Source of the DNA: Sporocytophaga myxococcoides DSM 11118
GTDB lineage: Bacteria > Bacteroidota > Bacteroidia > Cytophagales > Cytophagaceae
NCBI RefSeq assembly: GCF_000426725.1
Contig: NZ_AUFX01000009.1
Location: 1-64,000, forward strand
Reading direction: 5' to 3'
DNA: 64,000 nt
The notes under the pieces were generated by a model. That model saw only the letters and a program-made list of their open reading frames with translations, did not search any database and was not told where the DNA came from. Below, piece after piece: positions 1-9,366 of this stretch (its first letter is position 1; each line of letters begins with the position of its first letter). Both the position numbers and the translations under genes were made by a program.

Positions 1-19
1 ATTTCTTCGCTGAACGGTT

Positions 20-56
20 CCCTTCTCCTTCAGGAGAAGGGTTAGGGATGAGGTTT
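20..56. repeat. Short hairpin repeat, dispersed-repeat type
   Basis: A perfect 9-bp stem CCCTTCTCC / GGAGAAGGG (20-28 and 33-41) closes a TTCA loop and is followed by GTTAGGGATGAGG. This stem plus the GTTAGGGATGAGG tail is a pattern I recognise from intergenic repeats in many bacterial genomes; that recognition is from memory. No coding potential is seen in it. Confidence 0.5.
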
Positions 57-231
57 ATTGGCTTTGATACGAGAACTAAATAACTAATCCTTTATTTCTT
101 TAATAGCATACTCCTACTCCACAAGTGAAGCAAGGTATATCAATTAGGATAAAAACAAGGAGACTTCAATAGTAGCAATCAAAAGCTTCATCATCCGGCA
201 CAAAGTTTCTTAAGTATTTTGAGTTTTTGAT

Positions 232-311
232 AACCTGAGTATTGGCGGACCGCTGAAAGATAAGTCCATTACATTCGTGCACTTTTGTAATCGGACTTAT
301 CATCTCAGGTT
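232..311. other. Nested inverted repeat, possible structured RNA or remnant mobile repeat
   Basis: The outer arms AACCTGAG (232-239) and CTCAGGTT (304-311) pair perfectly over 8 bp. Inside, 259-272 (GATAAGTCCATTAC) pairs with 287-301 with one bulged C, around a 14-nt loop. Between outer and inner arms is a GCGG-A-CCGC palindrome (246-254). The folded unit is about 80 nt. It has no U-run, so it is not a typical terminator. It lies in the gene-poor 1-736 stretch, which otherwise holds only the hairpin repeat at 20-56 and two terminators. The function is unknown. Confidence 0.4.
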
Positions 312-565
312 TTATTAATCATATTCATTTTAACGATGCTTGAAATAACAGCATTACCAGATATTTGGTCATCCCTCTTTCCTGCCTGTGGTGAACCGGG
401 CTGAAGCTTTCCATAACCTTTTAACCAAAATATTGTCTTTAATCTTTCTTTTACAGAAGAGTGATTAAAGCAAATAAATGCTGGTGATATATAATACAAA
501 CCTTCTGAATCATTGATGGAATGCATTTATAACATAGCTAATTTTTTATTATTCTCCACATATAA

Positions 566-590
566 AAATAGCCCCGATATTGATCGGGGC
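566..590 (-). terminator. Intrinsic terminator, minus strand
   Basis: The stem GCCCCGAT / ATCGGGGC (571-578, 583-590) has an ATTG loop. Read on the minus strand it is followed by TATTTTTA. It probably backs up the terminator at 691-725, downstream of the secreted protein gene that ends at 737. Confidence 0.6.
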
Positions 591-683
591 TAATATTGAA
601 AACTTCTTGATTTTAAATTTGTCTGCCGTTCACAAACCTTTGATTGCTGCCAGGCCTTCGAGACCTTGTTAATTCTATTGGAC

Positions 684-725
684 TAAAAAAATTTACTACC
701 AGTCTGGTATAAACAGACTGGCAGT
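684..725 (-). terminator. Intrinsic terminator of the 737-3166 gene
   Basis: Arms 695-706 (ACTACCAGTCTG) and 714-725 (CAGACTGGCAGT) form an almost perfect stem. On the minus strand the stem is followed by AAATTTTTTT. It lies 12 bp after the stop codon of the minus-strand gene. Confidence 0.75.
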
Positions 726-736
726 AATTTATCAGG

Positions 737-3166
737 TTAATTATTTTTGATTAGTTTTTCTGTAACAACCTGGTTATTGAGCATCATTTTTACAATATAT
801 GTTCCCGCAGGTATTCCATCTGTTTTGAAAGAAACTGTTTCTTGTCCTGAACCAACATATTGTTGAATATCCTTTAGCAGTGTTCCTTCAATAGAATAGA
901 GTTGCACGTGTAAATTTCCAGCTTCATTAGCAGTAATATCTACATTAAGGTAAGAGTTAAATGGATTGGGAAATGCAATAGTTTTATATGTTATTGAGTT
1001 TCCTTCTGCTAAGTTTACCTTTGCTTCTCTTGCTGCACAATTTTCATTAGATTCTGATAATTTCACAAGCCAAGGACCTGGACCAGTCGACACATCTCCA
1101 TCATTAGAACCGGTATATGCCCCCAGAAGGTAACTTCCATCATTGTTATTAAATATTACATTTATACCTTCATAGCTGCTTCCACCAAGAGTGGTATTCC
1201 AAATTATATTACCAGCTTCATCAATATTATATATCCATATATCATAATCTCCTTTATTGTTATTTGGAATGTCCCCATCGGAAGATCTTGTATGTCCTCC
1301 AGCTATATAACCTCCTCCATAAGCAGGTATGACAGTAACGGGATAGTCAAAATTACTCCCTCCATAGATTTTATTCCACAATACATTTCCAAAAGCATCT
1401 GTTTTTATAATCCAATGGTCTCCATCTTGATATTGGATTGCATAAAGGAGAAATCCACCTTCTGGTGTCAGGACAAGGCTTTGAATCTGGTCCATGTAAG
1501 ATATATTATATTTTTTCTCCCAAAGTAAATCCCCAGAATTATCTACTCTTACAAGCCATGCACGCTGAGAAGTATCACCATAGACATAACCACCTAAAGC
1601 ATAACCACCCTCTGGAACAGCAATTGCGGAAATCAAAATTTCTTCATATGCTCCACCGTAGGTTCTGGACCAAAGCGTATTTCCGTTGTTATCCAATTTC
1701 AAAATCCAGAAATCAAATTTCATTCCCTGAGTATTGGATGTATATCCGGCCAGAAGTAAAGTACCATCGCTATTTTCTATGACGGATGAAACACCATTTT
1801 GATTACCATCCGCAGGTATATCAAGAGACCAGGATATACTTCCTGTTGAATCTATTTTATATACAAGAAGATTCAGTGTAATATTATCAGATCCGGCAAA
1901 AATATAGCCATTATCTTTAGTATTCTGGGTTACACTGTTTATAATAAGGCCATTTTTAAGTAAAGTTTGACTTGTAGCTGTAGCGTTTCCGGATGCGTCT
2001 GTTTTTGTTTTTCCCAAATAGGAGTTTCCTGAAGCATAAGAAAATCCTGCAAGTACATATGTACTATCCTGAGAACGTACAATATTATTGATGCTATGAG
2101 AAGCTGTTCTGTCCCATACTTTGGATATTTGTTTTCCAATATTCACTTGTACCGGAACCCTTTCGGAAGTACAATTTTTCAATGAAGCTTCCACATAATA
2201 GGTTTTAGAAGCATAGAGAGGAGGAGTTGAAAATGACGAGCCGGTTGCGATTACATTTCCTCCTGTAGCCTGATCAAACCAATTAAGGATAGAAGGTTGA
2301 TAAACAGAAGCAATAAGCGTTGTAGATTGTCCACTACAAATCAAACTATTACTTACCGTCGGATTTTCAGGTGAAGGCTTTATTTTAATAATAACAGGAG
2401 TCCTTTTAGCAGTTGTGCAACCATTCTGTATAGCTTCAACATAGTAGGTGGTTTCTGAAGTGATAGCAGGAGTTGTAAAGTCAGCTCCCGTATAGACAGA
2501 CACACCTCCATTCTGTTGAGAATACCATCTAAAGATTGCCCCAGAAGGTTTGGTAGCATGTAATACTGCAGTCTGACCTTTGCAGACAGTCACTTGTTCT
2601 TTTTGAACTACAGGTGGAGCAAGAAGTACTGTTGCGTAATGCAGGTTAACTGTTCTGACCTTATTAGTATTCTCTGCTTTAAGGTAAATTTCAACACCAT
2701 TAAAATTTTCATCAGGATTAAAAATAACGATGACATCCTGTAGAGAAGACCACAACAGCTTCACATCATTGTCATTGAAATTAACCCTCTCCGTGTTGAT
2801 ATTATTGCCCAGCACTGTAGAGATAAATATATTTGAAATTAATTTACGATCGTAAACCGGTTCTGAAAATGACAATTTGATTTTTATCTGATCATTCTTA
2901 CTCCCTTGCGACGAGAACTTGATCCTTTGAGCAACATACCCATAATAGATTTCCGGCGCCAGCTTAATAGTCGAGAATGAGTTGGTATCATCATCCACCG
3001 CAAGCAACGGTTGTATTACTGAACAATTCTGGCAATTTGTTCCTGAGATAGTTGTCTGAGAGGTTCCACTTCCACATGGTACGTTTGAATCTGCTTTAGT
3101 TGAAACTGAGACAAATGAAATAAGGCCTGTCAATAACAATTGACTCCACCATCTTCTTTTTTTCAT
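737..3166 (-). CDS. Secreted T9SS type A cargo protein with Ig-like domains
   Basis: This is an 809-residue exported protein of unknown function. It starts with a signal peptide (MKKRRWWSQLLLTGLISFVS..., cleavage near residue 25). Two Ig-like modules of the kind common in Cytophaga surface proteins lie at about 187-265 and 265-345, each with a paired-Cys pattern (VCKGQT... and ICSGQS...) and a TYYVEA strand. Residues about 350-715 are repeats with GGY, DGD and WSLDI/WSRTYGG motifs that look like propeller blades. The last 80 residues (FPNPFNSYLNVDI... to GTYIVKMMLNNQVVTEKLIKN) are a T9SS type A sorting domain. The start is the ATG in front of the signal peptide. It stands alone, with its own terminator. 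It is probably a surface adhesin or binding protein. Confidence 0.85.
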   Translation of the reverse strand: MKKRRWWSQLLLTGLISFVSVSTKADSNVPCGSGTSQTTISGTNCQNCSVIQPLLAVDDDTNSFSTIKLAPEIYYGYVAQRIKFSSQGSKNDQIKIKLSFSEPVYDRKLISNIFISTVLGNNINTERVNFNDNDVKLLWSSLQDVIVIFNPDENFNGVEIYLKAENTNKVRTVNLHYATVLLAPPVVQKEQVTVCKGQTAVLHATKPSGAIFRWYSQQNGGVSVYTGADFTTPAITSETTYYVEAIQNGCTTAKRTPVIIKIKPSPENPTVSNSLICSGQSTTLIASVYQPSILNWFDQATGGNVIATGSSFSTPPLYASKTYYVEASLKNCTSERVPVQVNIGKQISKVWDRTASHSINNIVRSQDSTYVLAGFSYASGNSYLGKTKTDASGNATATSQTLLKNGLIINSVTQNTKDNGYIFAGSDNITLNLLVYKIDSTGSISWSLDIPADGNQNGVSSVIENSDGTLLLAGYTSNTQGMKFDFWILKLDNNGNTLWSRTYGGAYEEILISAIAVPEGGYALGGYVYGDTSQRAWLVRVDNSGDLLWEKKYNISYMDQIQSLVLTPEGGFLLYAIQYQDGDHWIIKTDAFGNVLWNKIYGGSNFDYPVTVIPAYGGGYIAGGHTRSSDGDIPNNNKGDYDIWIYNIDEAGNIIWNTTLGGSSYEGINVIFNNNDGSYLLGAYTGSNDGDVSTGPGPWLVKLSESNENCAAREAKVNLAEGNSITYKTIAFPNPFNSYLNVDITANEAGNLHVQLYSIEGTLLKDIQQYVGSGQETVSFKTDGIPAGTYIVKMMLNNQVVTEKLIKNN

Positions 3167-3581
3167 AGTGATTTAGGTTAAAAGATTTAAATAATGATTA
3201 ATTAGTCCCTTTTTAGAAAAAATATATACTGTCTGAATTTAATATTGAGTAGATTAAAAGATTTAGAAATAAAAAACTTTTGCGACCTCAACCATTGAAT
3301 ATGAGCGTCATAACCTCTATTTATTCAGACCGGGAAGCATAACCAATCTGGATGAAAATTGTTTAGTTTTTTGAAAAAAAATTTCTTTTTTCTGATGCAA
3401 TCCAATTGGGAGTGTTTACCCTGGCCAATGTGTGCGCCGGACAGAATCTGTGATAATGATTTGCCCTCAATCACCTCTGCCCTTAATATCAAGACCTTTC
3501 GCAAGTTTGATCAACAAACAATAATACATTTATTAATTCCCTAATTATTAAACCTTCCTCAAAAATGACGAAAATTGGCTA

Positions 3582-3612
3582 TTGTCTTCAGTTGCATTCG
3601 GAGATACTTTTG
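3582..3612 (+). promoter_or_regulatory. Candidate Bacteroidota sigma-A promoter for the 3663 gene
   Basis: TTG at 3582-3584 (-33 box) is followed after 20 nt by TACTTTTG at 3605-3612, a full match to TAnnTTTG. The expected transcript start near 3618 gives a leader of about 45 nt before the ATG at 3663. The rest of the 3167-3581 gap shows no other feature I can support. Confidence 0.45.
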
Positions 3613-3662
3613 GGGTGAAAATTTCAACACCTATCTTTTCAAGGTTTCCTAAACACTTTCTT

Positions 3663-6600
3663 ATGAAAAAAAACAACTGCTTTTATTATTTAAAAGCATT
3701 ATTTTCTTTTTCCCTACTTCTATGGAGTGTAGCTGCATTTGCCCAGCCTAAAACCATAAATCTGTTGGGGACTACCCCTACTTCTGTAAACCCTAATCAA
3801 GAATATACTTTTTTAGTCGATGAAACAGGAATGAATATCTGTTATGGTACAGGCTCCTGGACTGTTGATGCTATTTCAGATCCACAGGCTTATGGAGTAG
3901 TAACCTCAATGAATAATGACAGACGAGCCAAGGTTATTTTTTACAATACTACCAACAGCCCCAAAACAGTAAGATTAAAATATACAGGACAAGCTTACAA
4001 TGGATATGGGCAGTGTGGAATCCAGCTATCGGGTAGCTGGACTATCACTATTGAAACATGTGCGTCAGAAATCAATCCGACTTCGGGTCTTCTGTGTCCT
4101 AATGGTGTACTGAGTGCGAATTATACAGGAACCGGCTATACTTATGAATGGCAGGATACACAAGGTACTCCGATAACTGGTGCAACCTCCAGTACTTTCC
4201 GTCCCGCGACACCTGGCTACTATCGTCTTAAAACAACGAATAGCCTAGGTTGCTCTTCCAATAATGTTATACAGGCTGCATTTCAGGATGCAACGATATC
4301 TTCTGTTACGCCGCAGGGCAATACCAGTATTTGTGAAGGAAAAAGTGTAGTCTTGAATGCTAATACCGGGGCAGGCTTGAGTTATCAATGGTTTAATTCA
4401 AGCGGAGCTATTGCAAATGAAACTAGGTCTTCATATACAGCAACAGCATCCGGAGACTACTATGTTCAAGTTAAAAAAAATGATGCGTGCCCAGCAAACT
4501 CAGCGTCGGTCCGCGTTGTTACCAATCCTGCACCAACTGCTTCTGTTCTCTCTCCTGCAAATATTTCATTTTGTAATGGACAAACCAGTATACTTACTAG
4601 TTCTCTCCAAAATTCCACCTTTCAATATAAATGGTTAAAAAATGGTTCACCTGTTTCTACTGCCATTAATCAAACAACTTATACAATATCTGAAAGTGGA
4701 ATTTACTCTGTAGAGATTAGCAGTACGAAGGGCTGCGGGGCAATTATTTCATCTACTTCAACTGCAACTGTTTCAAATGAAGCTCCGCTTGCAGTAATTA
4801 CACCTCCAGAGACGACAACAATTTGTGATGGCACATCACTAACGCTAACAGCTAACACTGGGCCTGGCTATACATACCAATGGTACAGAGATGATCACAT
4901 AAGTTACAAGCTATTTGATGATAAAGGGCCCACTACTACAATAACAAAAGGAGGGAAGTATTATGTTCATGTTAAAAATGCTGCTGGCTGTGTTACCCGT
5001 TCGGAGTTCGTAGGTATTAGGATGAATCTAAATCTTACTGCAAGCGCCGGCTACGCTATTAATTGTTATGATCCAATAATCAGTTCGCATCTCTATATGG
5101 AAAGAGAACAATATGGTGATCTTAGTTTTCAATGGTATAAAAATGGGGCATTAATACCCGGAGCTACTAATATTAGTTATACCCCCAGTAGAGATTACGA
5201 TACCATCTACTATACCGTCACGAATAATTCTGGATGCGGTGTACCTTCCGCAACTTCATATAAATTAATAGGGATAAAAGCAGAGCCGGAAAATCCCAAA
5301 ATTGTTAAATCTTTAAACAATGATTATAACTATTACTTTTGCAAAGGAGACAGCGTGCAATTAACTATAGTAAATACACCACCTCCAGGTATCGATGTGC
5401 AATGGTTTGAAAATTTAAATAGTAGTCCAATAGCACATGGTCTTACCTATACGACTAAAAAAGCTGGAACTTATTACGTCCAATTTGTTAATTTTAGCTG
5501 CAAAAGTTTTTTTATGTATGGCTCAGCGCCAGATGCTCAAGCAAATGTTTTTGAATATGACCTACCAACCGCAACAATTACCAATACAACTCCTCTTACT
5601 TTTTGCAAAGGAGGAAGCGTAACTCTTACAGCAAACGCAGGTAATGGTTTTACTTATCAATGGAAAAAAGATGAAGTTAATATTCCTGGAGCAACAGCGA
5701 GAACTTATGTAGCAACAGAAAGCGGAACCTACAAAGAAATTGTAAGCAGTAACGGACATTGCAATCCCCCAGCTACCTCCTCACCTATTGCTGTACAAGC
5801 AAATGGTCCAGCCGCTGTCATATCAATCCCATCCGGAGCAAGCACTACTTTTTGTGCAGGAGGAAGTATCACACTCCAAGCTAATACAGGAACTGGTCTA
5901 ACTTACCAATGGTACAAAAACGGTGCAGCTATTACCTCAGCTACTTCATCTTCGTATACTGCAATAACCTCAGGAATTTATTCTGTCAAGGTCACTCAAA
6001 ATGGTTGTTCAGCTATGGCACTTGCTGTTAAGGTTACTGTAAATGCAAACAGTCCTTCTGTATTAACTGCAAACACGCCTACCAGCAATACTGCGATCTG
6101 TGATGGCAATTCATTAAAACTTACTTCCTCTGCAATCGGAGATGGTTTTATTTATCAATGGAACAATTCAGACGGTCCTATTCTAGGAGCAAATGAATCT
6201 GAATATTCTGTTACAAAAAATGGAAGCTACTCAGTTACGGTAAGCACAACCAACTGCGGTATTACAAAAACTTCAGCAGCAGTACCGATTACTGTATATG
6301 CCAAACCGAACAGCACTATACAGGTTACCGCCACAGATGCTGATCCGACAATCAGAGCAGCCAACACCATTGCCTACAATACAGCGGTTGCTCAGGATAA
6401 AACGATTGAACTATGTAAGGGTTCTGTCATACTAAATGTACCTGCAGTTACCGGAAACACATATAGCTGGAGTATAAACGGATTTATTCAATCTGGCTCA
6501 ACCTCAACTTTCAATGTAACTGGGTCAGGCACTTACAATATTGAAGTAACCGATACACATGGTTGTGTATCGAAATCATTTATCAATAGTAAACCTGTAA

Positions 6601-8552
6601 AGATTACAATTAATGATGCTACTATAGGCGCACGAAACCTTGCATACTGTGTAGGTTCACAAACAGGAGCAGTATTGTCTGTTCCAAGCAATGTAATATC
6701 TGGCACTACATTTCAATGGTACCAGAATGAAATACCACTGGATGGAAAAGTAGGAAGAAGTATTTCTGTTCAAGATCCCGCGAGTTATACCGTGACGTTT
6801 TCAAATTCTTGCGGAACGTTTACATCACAACCTATGATCGTAAAAAAAGCAATATCATATCCAGGTCAATTTGTAGTATCGTGTCAACAAACATTCAAAC
6901 CCGGTCAAACTGCATTGATTTATTATACGGCATGTGGTGTGACAATAACGAATCCAAATCAATGGATTGTCGAATTATCAGACCCTAATGGAAGTTTTGC
7001 ATGTAACGCTACTACAATAGCAACTGTTACATCTGCACAGGATGCTGGCCAACTTACAAGTAGTATTATAGTGACTATTCCAACCAATGTATTACCTGGC
7101 AATAATTACCGGATACGTGTGCGTAGTACAGTTACACCAACAATATGGGCAGAAAATGGATTTGACATTTCCATACTGGACGATAAAGGAAATCAAGTAC
7201 CGGAGTCCCCTTATTACAATGACTTTCTTGTTCAATGGACAAATCACGGATCAAATATGTGGGGGCCTCGCTCAATGACCGGCCCGGAACTTTATTATGC
7301 AGGTGATTTTGACGCAGATGGAGTGGAAGAATTATTGATCGGATCTCCTTTAACTGAATCTGCTTCACTTATTATGCTAAAATACGATCCGGTTCGAAAG
7401 GATTGGACAACTATCTGGTCAAATACTAGCACAACAGGCATTATTAATTTAAGAGATCAACTGGTAGTAGGTAATTTTGACGGACTTATCGGAGATGAAA
7501 TTGTAGGCTATAAGAGTGGCTATGCAACTACCTTATTTAAATTCAACACTGCTACCAAATTATTTGAATCTAAATGGAGCGACAATCCAAGCCATCCGAT
7601 GCGTCCTTATATCAGTAAGATGTATGCTATTAATTTGAATGGTGATACCAAAGATGAAATTCTCGGGTGTGATTTTGGCAATGGAGGATGGACTACAACC
7701 TTCGAATGGACCGGATCTAATTTTGAGTGGCGCTGGTCTGATTATGGAGTTGTATCATCAAATCCATTCAAAGACTACAGAGACAACTTAAGGATTGCAG
7801 ACTTTGACGGAGATGGCGTTACAGAAATTATGATTTTTGGTTCATCTGCAATTATGTATCAACCTAATTACATTCCTTCTACTGGTAAATATACCTGGCA
7901 ACAAAAATGGAGCAGTGGTACAACCAATAGAATCGGAAACTGGACTTACCCACTGGTCTCCACAGACAAAATCAGAATTTGCAATCTGGACGGAGATGCT
8001 AAACAGGAAATTTTATTCTATTCCATTAGTAGCTCCAAAATAATGACTATGGATTACGATAATGCATTACAAAACTGGACGACACATTATCAGGTAAATT
8101 CATATATAGGCAACTGGCCTACCAATCCTAATACTGGAACAGATTCTAAATACTTACTTGTAAAAGCACAAACACCAGGCATAGACAACTTAATAGCTCT
8201 TAGGAAAAATTGTGGAAAATTTGATGTAGCTATGTACAAACCAACAACCAGTACATTCAATTTTCGCACAGCATCTTCTGCAGATCCTATGAATGAGTCA
8301 ATTTCTAAAATACAGGAACTAATGGTTTATCCTAACCCTACTGCCAATTCATTTAGCATAAATTTGAAAAATGGAAATTTAAAAACTGTATATATTTATA
8401 ACTCCATTGGAGATCTGGTATATACAGAGAACAACATACCAGATGGAAATCCTGGCATCCATATCAGTACGTTGGAAAACGGAATATATTTAGTGAAAGT
8501 GATTTCACAGGATAATAATGAATACAATTCTAAAGTTGTAATTACTAAATGA
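3663..8552 (+). CDS. Giant secreted T9SS cargo protein with Ig-like repeats and FG-GAP region
   Basis: This is a 1629-residue exported protein. I chose the ATG at 3663 because it opens a clear signal peptide (MKKNNCFYYLKALFSFSLLL...AFAQ). The in-frame upstream TTG at 3582 coincides with a promoter -33 box. About twelve Ig-like modules of 80-100 residues follow, each with a variant of ICDGxSLTLTANTGxGxTYQW and a later tyrosine-corner GxYxVxV strand. From about residue 1190 the chain contains FG-GAP/VCBS-type calcium-binding repeats (GDFDADGVEELLIGS, ADFDGDGVTEIMIFG, CNLDGDAKQEILF). It ends in a T9SS type A sorting domain (MVYPNPTANSFSI...). It is likely a cell-surface adhesin. The exact ligand cannot be told from the sequence. 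Confidence 0.87.
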   Translation: MKKNNCFYYLKALFSFSLLLWSVAAFAQPKTINLLGTTPTSVNPNQEYTFLVDETGMNICYGTGSWTVDAISDPQAYGVVTSMNNDRRAKVIFYNTTNSPKTVRLKYTGQAYNGYGQCGIQLSGSWTITIETCASEINPTSGLLCPNGVLSANYTGTGYTYEWQDTQGTPITGATSSTFRPATPGYYRLKTTNSLGCSSNNVIQAAFQDATISSVTPQGNTSICEGKSVVLNANTGAGLSYQWFNSSGAIANETRSSYTATASGDYYVQVKKNDACPANSASVRVVTNPAPTASVLSPANISFCNGQTSILTSSLQNSTFQYKWLKNGSPVSTAINQTTYTISESGIYSVEISSTKGCGAIISSTSTATVSNEAPLAVITPPETTTICDGTSLTLTANTGPGYTYQWYRDDHISYKLFDDKGPTTTITKGGKYYVHVKNAAGCVTRSEFVGIRMNLNLTASAGYAINCYDPIISSHLYMEREQYGDLSFQWYKNGALIPGATNISYTPSRDYDTIYYTVTNNSGCGVPSATSYKLIGIKAEPENPKIVKSLNNDYNYYFCKGDSVQLTIVNTPPPGIDVQWFENLNSSPIAHGLTYTTKKAGTYYVQFVNFSCKSFFMYGSAPDAQANVFEYDLPTATITNTTPLTFCKGGSVTLTANAGNGFTYQWKKDEVNIPGATARTYVATESGTYKEIVSSNGHCNPPATSSPIAVQANGPAAVISIPSGASTTFCAGGSITLQANTGTGLTYQWYKNGAAITSATSSSYTAITSGIYSVKVTQNGCSAMALAVKVTVNANSPSVLTANTPTSNTAICDGNSLKLTSSAIGDGFIYQWNNSDGPILGANESEYSVTKNGSYSVTVSTTNCGITKTSAAVPITVYAKPNSTIQVTATDADPTIRAANTIAYNTAVAQDKTIELCKGSVILNVPAVTGNTYSWSINGFIQSGSTSTFNVTGSGTYNIEVTDTHGCVSKSFINSKPVKITINDATIGARNLAYCVGSQTGAVLSVPSNVISGTTFQWYQNEIPLDGKVGRSISVQDPASYTVTFSNSCGTFTSQPMIVKKAISYPGQFVVSCQQTFKPGQTALIYYTACGVTITNPNQWIVELSDPNGSFACNATTIATVTSAQDAGQLTSSIIVTIPTNVLPGNNYRIRVRSTVTPTIWAENGFDISILDDKGNQVPESPYYNDFLVQWTNHGSNMWGPRSMTGPELYYAGDFDADGVEELLIGSPLTESASLIMLKYDPVRKDWTTIWSNTSTTGIINLRDQLVVGNFDGLIGDEIVGYKSGYATTLFKFNTATKLFESKWSDNPSHPMRPYISKMYAINLNGDTKDEILGCDFGNGGWTTTFEWTGSNFEWRWSDYGVVSSNPFKDYRDNLRIADFDGDGVTEIMIFGSSAIMYQPNYIPSTGKYTWQQKWSSGTTNRIGNWTYPLVSTDKIRICNLDGDAKQEILFYSISSSKIMTMDYDNALQNWTTHYQVNSYIGNWPTNPNTGTDSKYLLVKAQTPGIDNLIALRKNCGKFDVAMYKPTTSTFNFRTASSADPMNESISKIQELMVYPNPTANSFSINLKNGNLKTVYIYNSIGDLVYTENNIPDGNPGIHISTLENGIYLVKVISQDNNEYNSKVVITK

Positions 8553-8571
8553 TACAACTCAATTCTTCCAT

Positions 8572-8607
8572 AAAAAAACTCTGCTGAAACACGGCAGAGT
8601 TTTTTTT
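8572..8607 (+). terminator. Intrinsic terminator after the giant secreted protein
   Basis: The stem AAAAAAACTCTGC (8572-8584) / GCAGAGTTTTTTT (8595-8607) has a short loop and its right arm runs into a T tract. It lies 19 bp past the stop. Confidence 0.85.
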
Positions 8608-8660
8608 ATACTTTAACTTTCTCTGATTCAACACAAATCTCAACTGCTTTATTTTTTTAA

Positions 8661-8690
8661 TTTGACAATCTTGCAGAAATATATAAATTG
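8661..8690 (+). promoter_or_regulatory. Candidate promoter for the DinB/YfiT gene
   Basis: TTTG (8661-8664) and TATAAATTG (8682-8690) approximate the Bacteroidota -33/-7 pair with 17-19 nt spacing. The -7 element is imperfect. Confidence 0.3.
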
Positions 8691-8731
8691 AATGTACTGA
8701 TTTCAACCTCAATTAAAACAGAACTCCCAAA

Positions 8732-9277
8732 ATGATAAACGAAGCCCAACTAACCAAACTTAAATTCCCCATCGGTCCTTTTGTAGCCCCAGAGACCTTA
8801 AGCAATGCAGAATTTGAAGCATTAGTAAAAGCAATTGAAGAGGCGCCTGCTAAATACCGTGAATTATCCAAACGTCTATCTCCTTCTGATCTGACAAAAA
8901 CTTACCGTGATGGTTCCATGACTGTACAACAATTATACAATCACGTGGCCGACATGCAACTCCTGCATTTTTTCAGAATGAAAAAAGTTCTTACTGAAAA
9001 TGACTACAAGGAAATTACATTGGTGAATATTGATGCATGGGCCAATACATATGATGGAGTTCAGTCATCTATTGATGATTCACTGATGATGTTCGAAGGT
9101 ATAGCGAAAAGATATGCGGGGTTGATAAGATCTTTAACTCCTGAGCAACTTGAGTTATCCTATTATCATCCTGTCCGCAAGATCACGCTCAATCAGAAAC
9201 AAGCTATAGCTATGTCTGCATGGCACGTAAAGCATCATTATGCACATCTTCTGATAGCTACAGGATTGGAAGGATAA
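8732..9277 (+). CDS. DinB/YfiT-family putative metal-dependent hydrolase
   Basis: The protein is 181 residues long, the usual size for the family. Family features are the N-terminal FPIGPF motif, a helix with HVADMQLLHFFRMKK and the C-terminal HVKHHYAHL. The first His (NHVAD) and the two later histidines would form the three-His metal site of the DinB four-helix bundle. YfiT-like relatives have been described as metal-dependent hydrolases or thiol S-transferases; the actual substrate here is not visible. It is a monocistronic gene between two terminators. No signal peptide is seen, so it is cytoplasmic. Confidence 0.8.
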   Translation: MINEAQLTKLKFPIGPFVAPETLSNAEFEALVKAIEEAPAKYRELSKRLSPSDLTKTYRDGSMTVQQLYNHVADMQLLHFFRMKKVLTENDYKEITLVNIDAWANTYDGVQSSIDDSLMMFEGIAKRYAGLIRSLTPEQLELSYYHPVRKITLNQKQAIAMSAWHVKHHYAHLLIATGLEG

Positions 9278-9303
9278 TTAAACCTACTAAAAAATGTTAC
9301 AAT

Positions 9304-9329
9304 AAAAAGCCCTTAAATAAGGGCTTTTT
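9304..9329. terminator. Bidirectional intrinsic terminator
   Basis: The perfect stem AAAAAGCCCTT / AAGGGCTTTTT (9304-9314, 9319-9329) has an AAAT loop. It serves the plus-strand DinB-type gene and the converging sulfatase operon. Confidence 0.85.
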
Positions 9330-9366
9330 ATTGTAATAGGCTATCCTCCTGAAATTGCTTACAGCT

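Noticed and set aside
232-311. Integron attC site
   Set aside because: The size fits, but the right end reads GGTTTTAT rather than GTTRRRY, and no integrase or cassettes are near.
305-526. 73-codon minus-strand ORF
   Set aside because: It has no recognised family and overlaps the inverted repeat at 232-311; composition does not stand out. I treat it as unsupported.
3359-3544. 61-codon plus-strand ORF in the gap before the giant protein
   Set aside because: No homology, no signal, and no promoter or ribosome site of its own.
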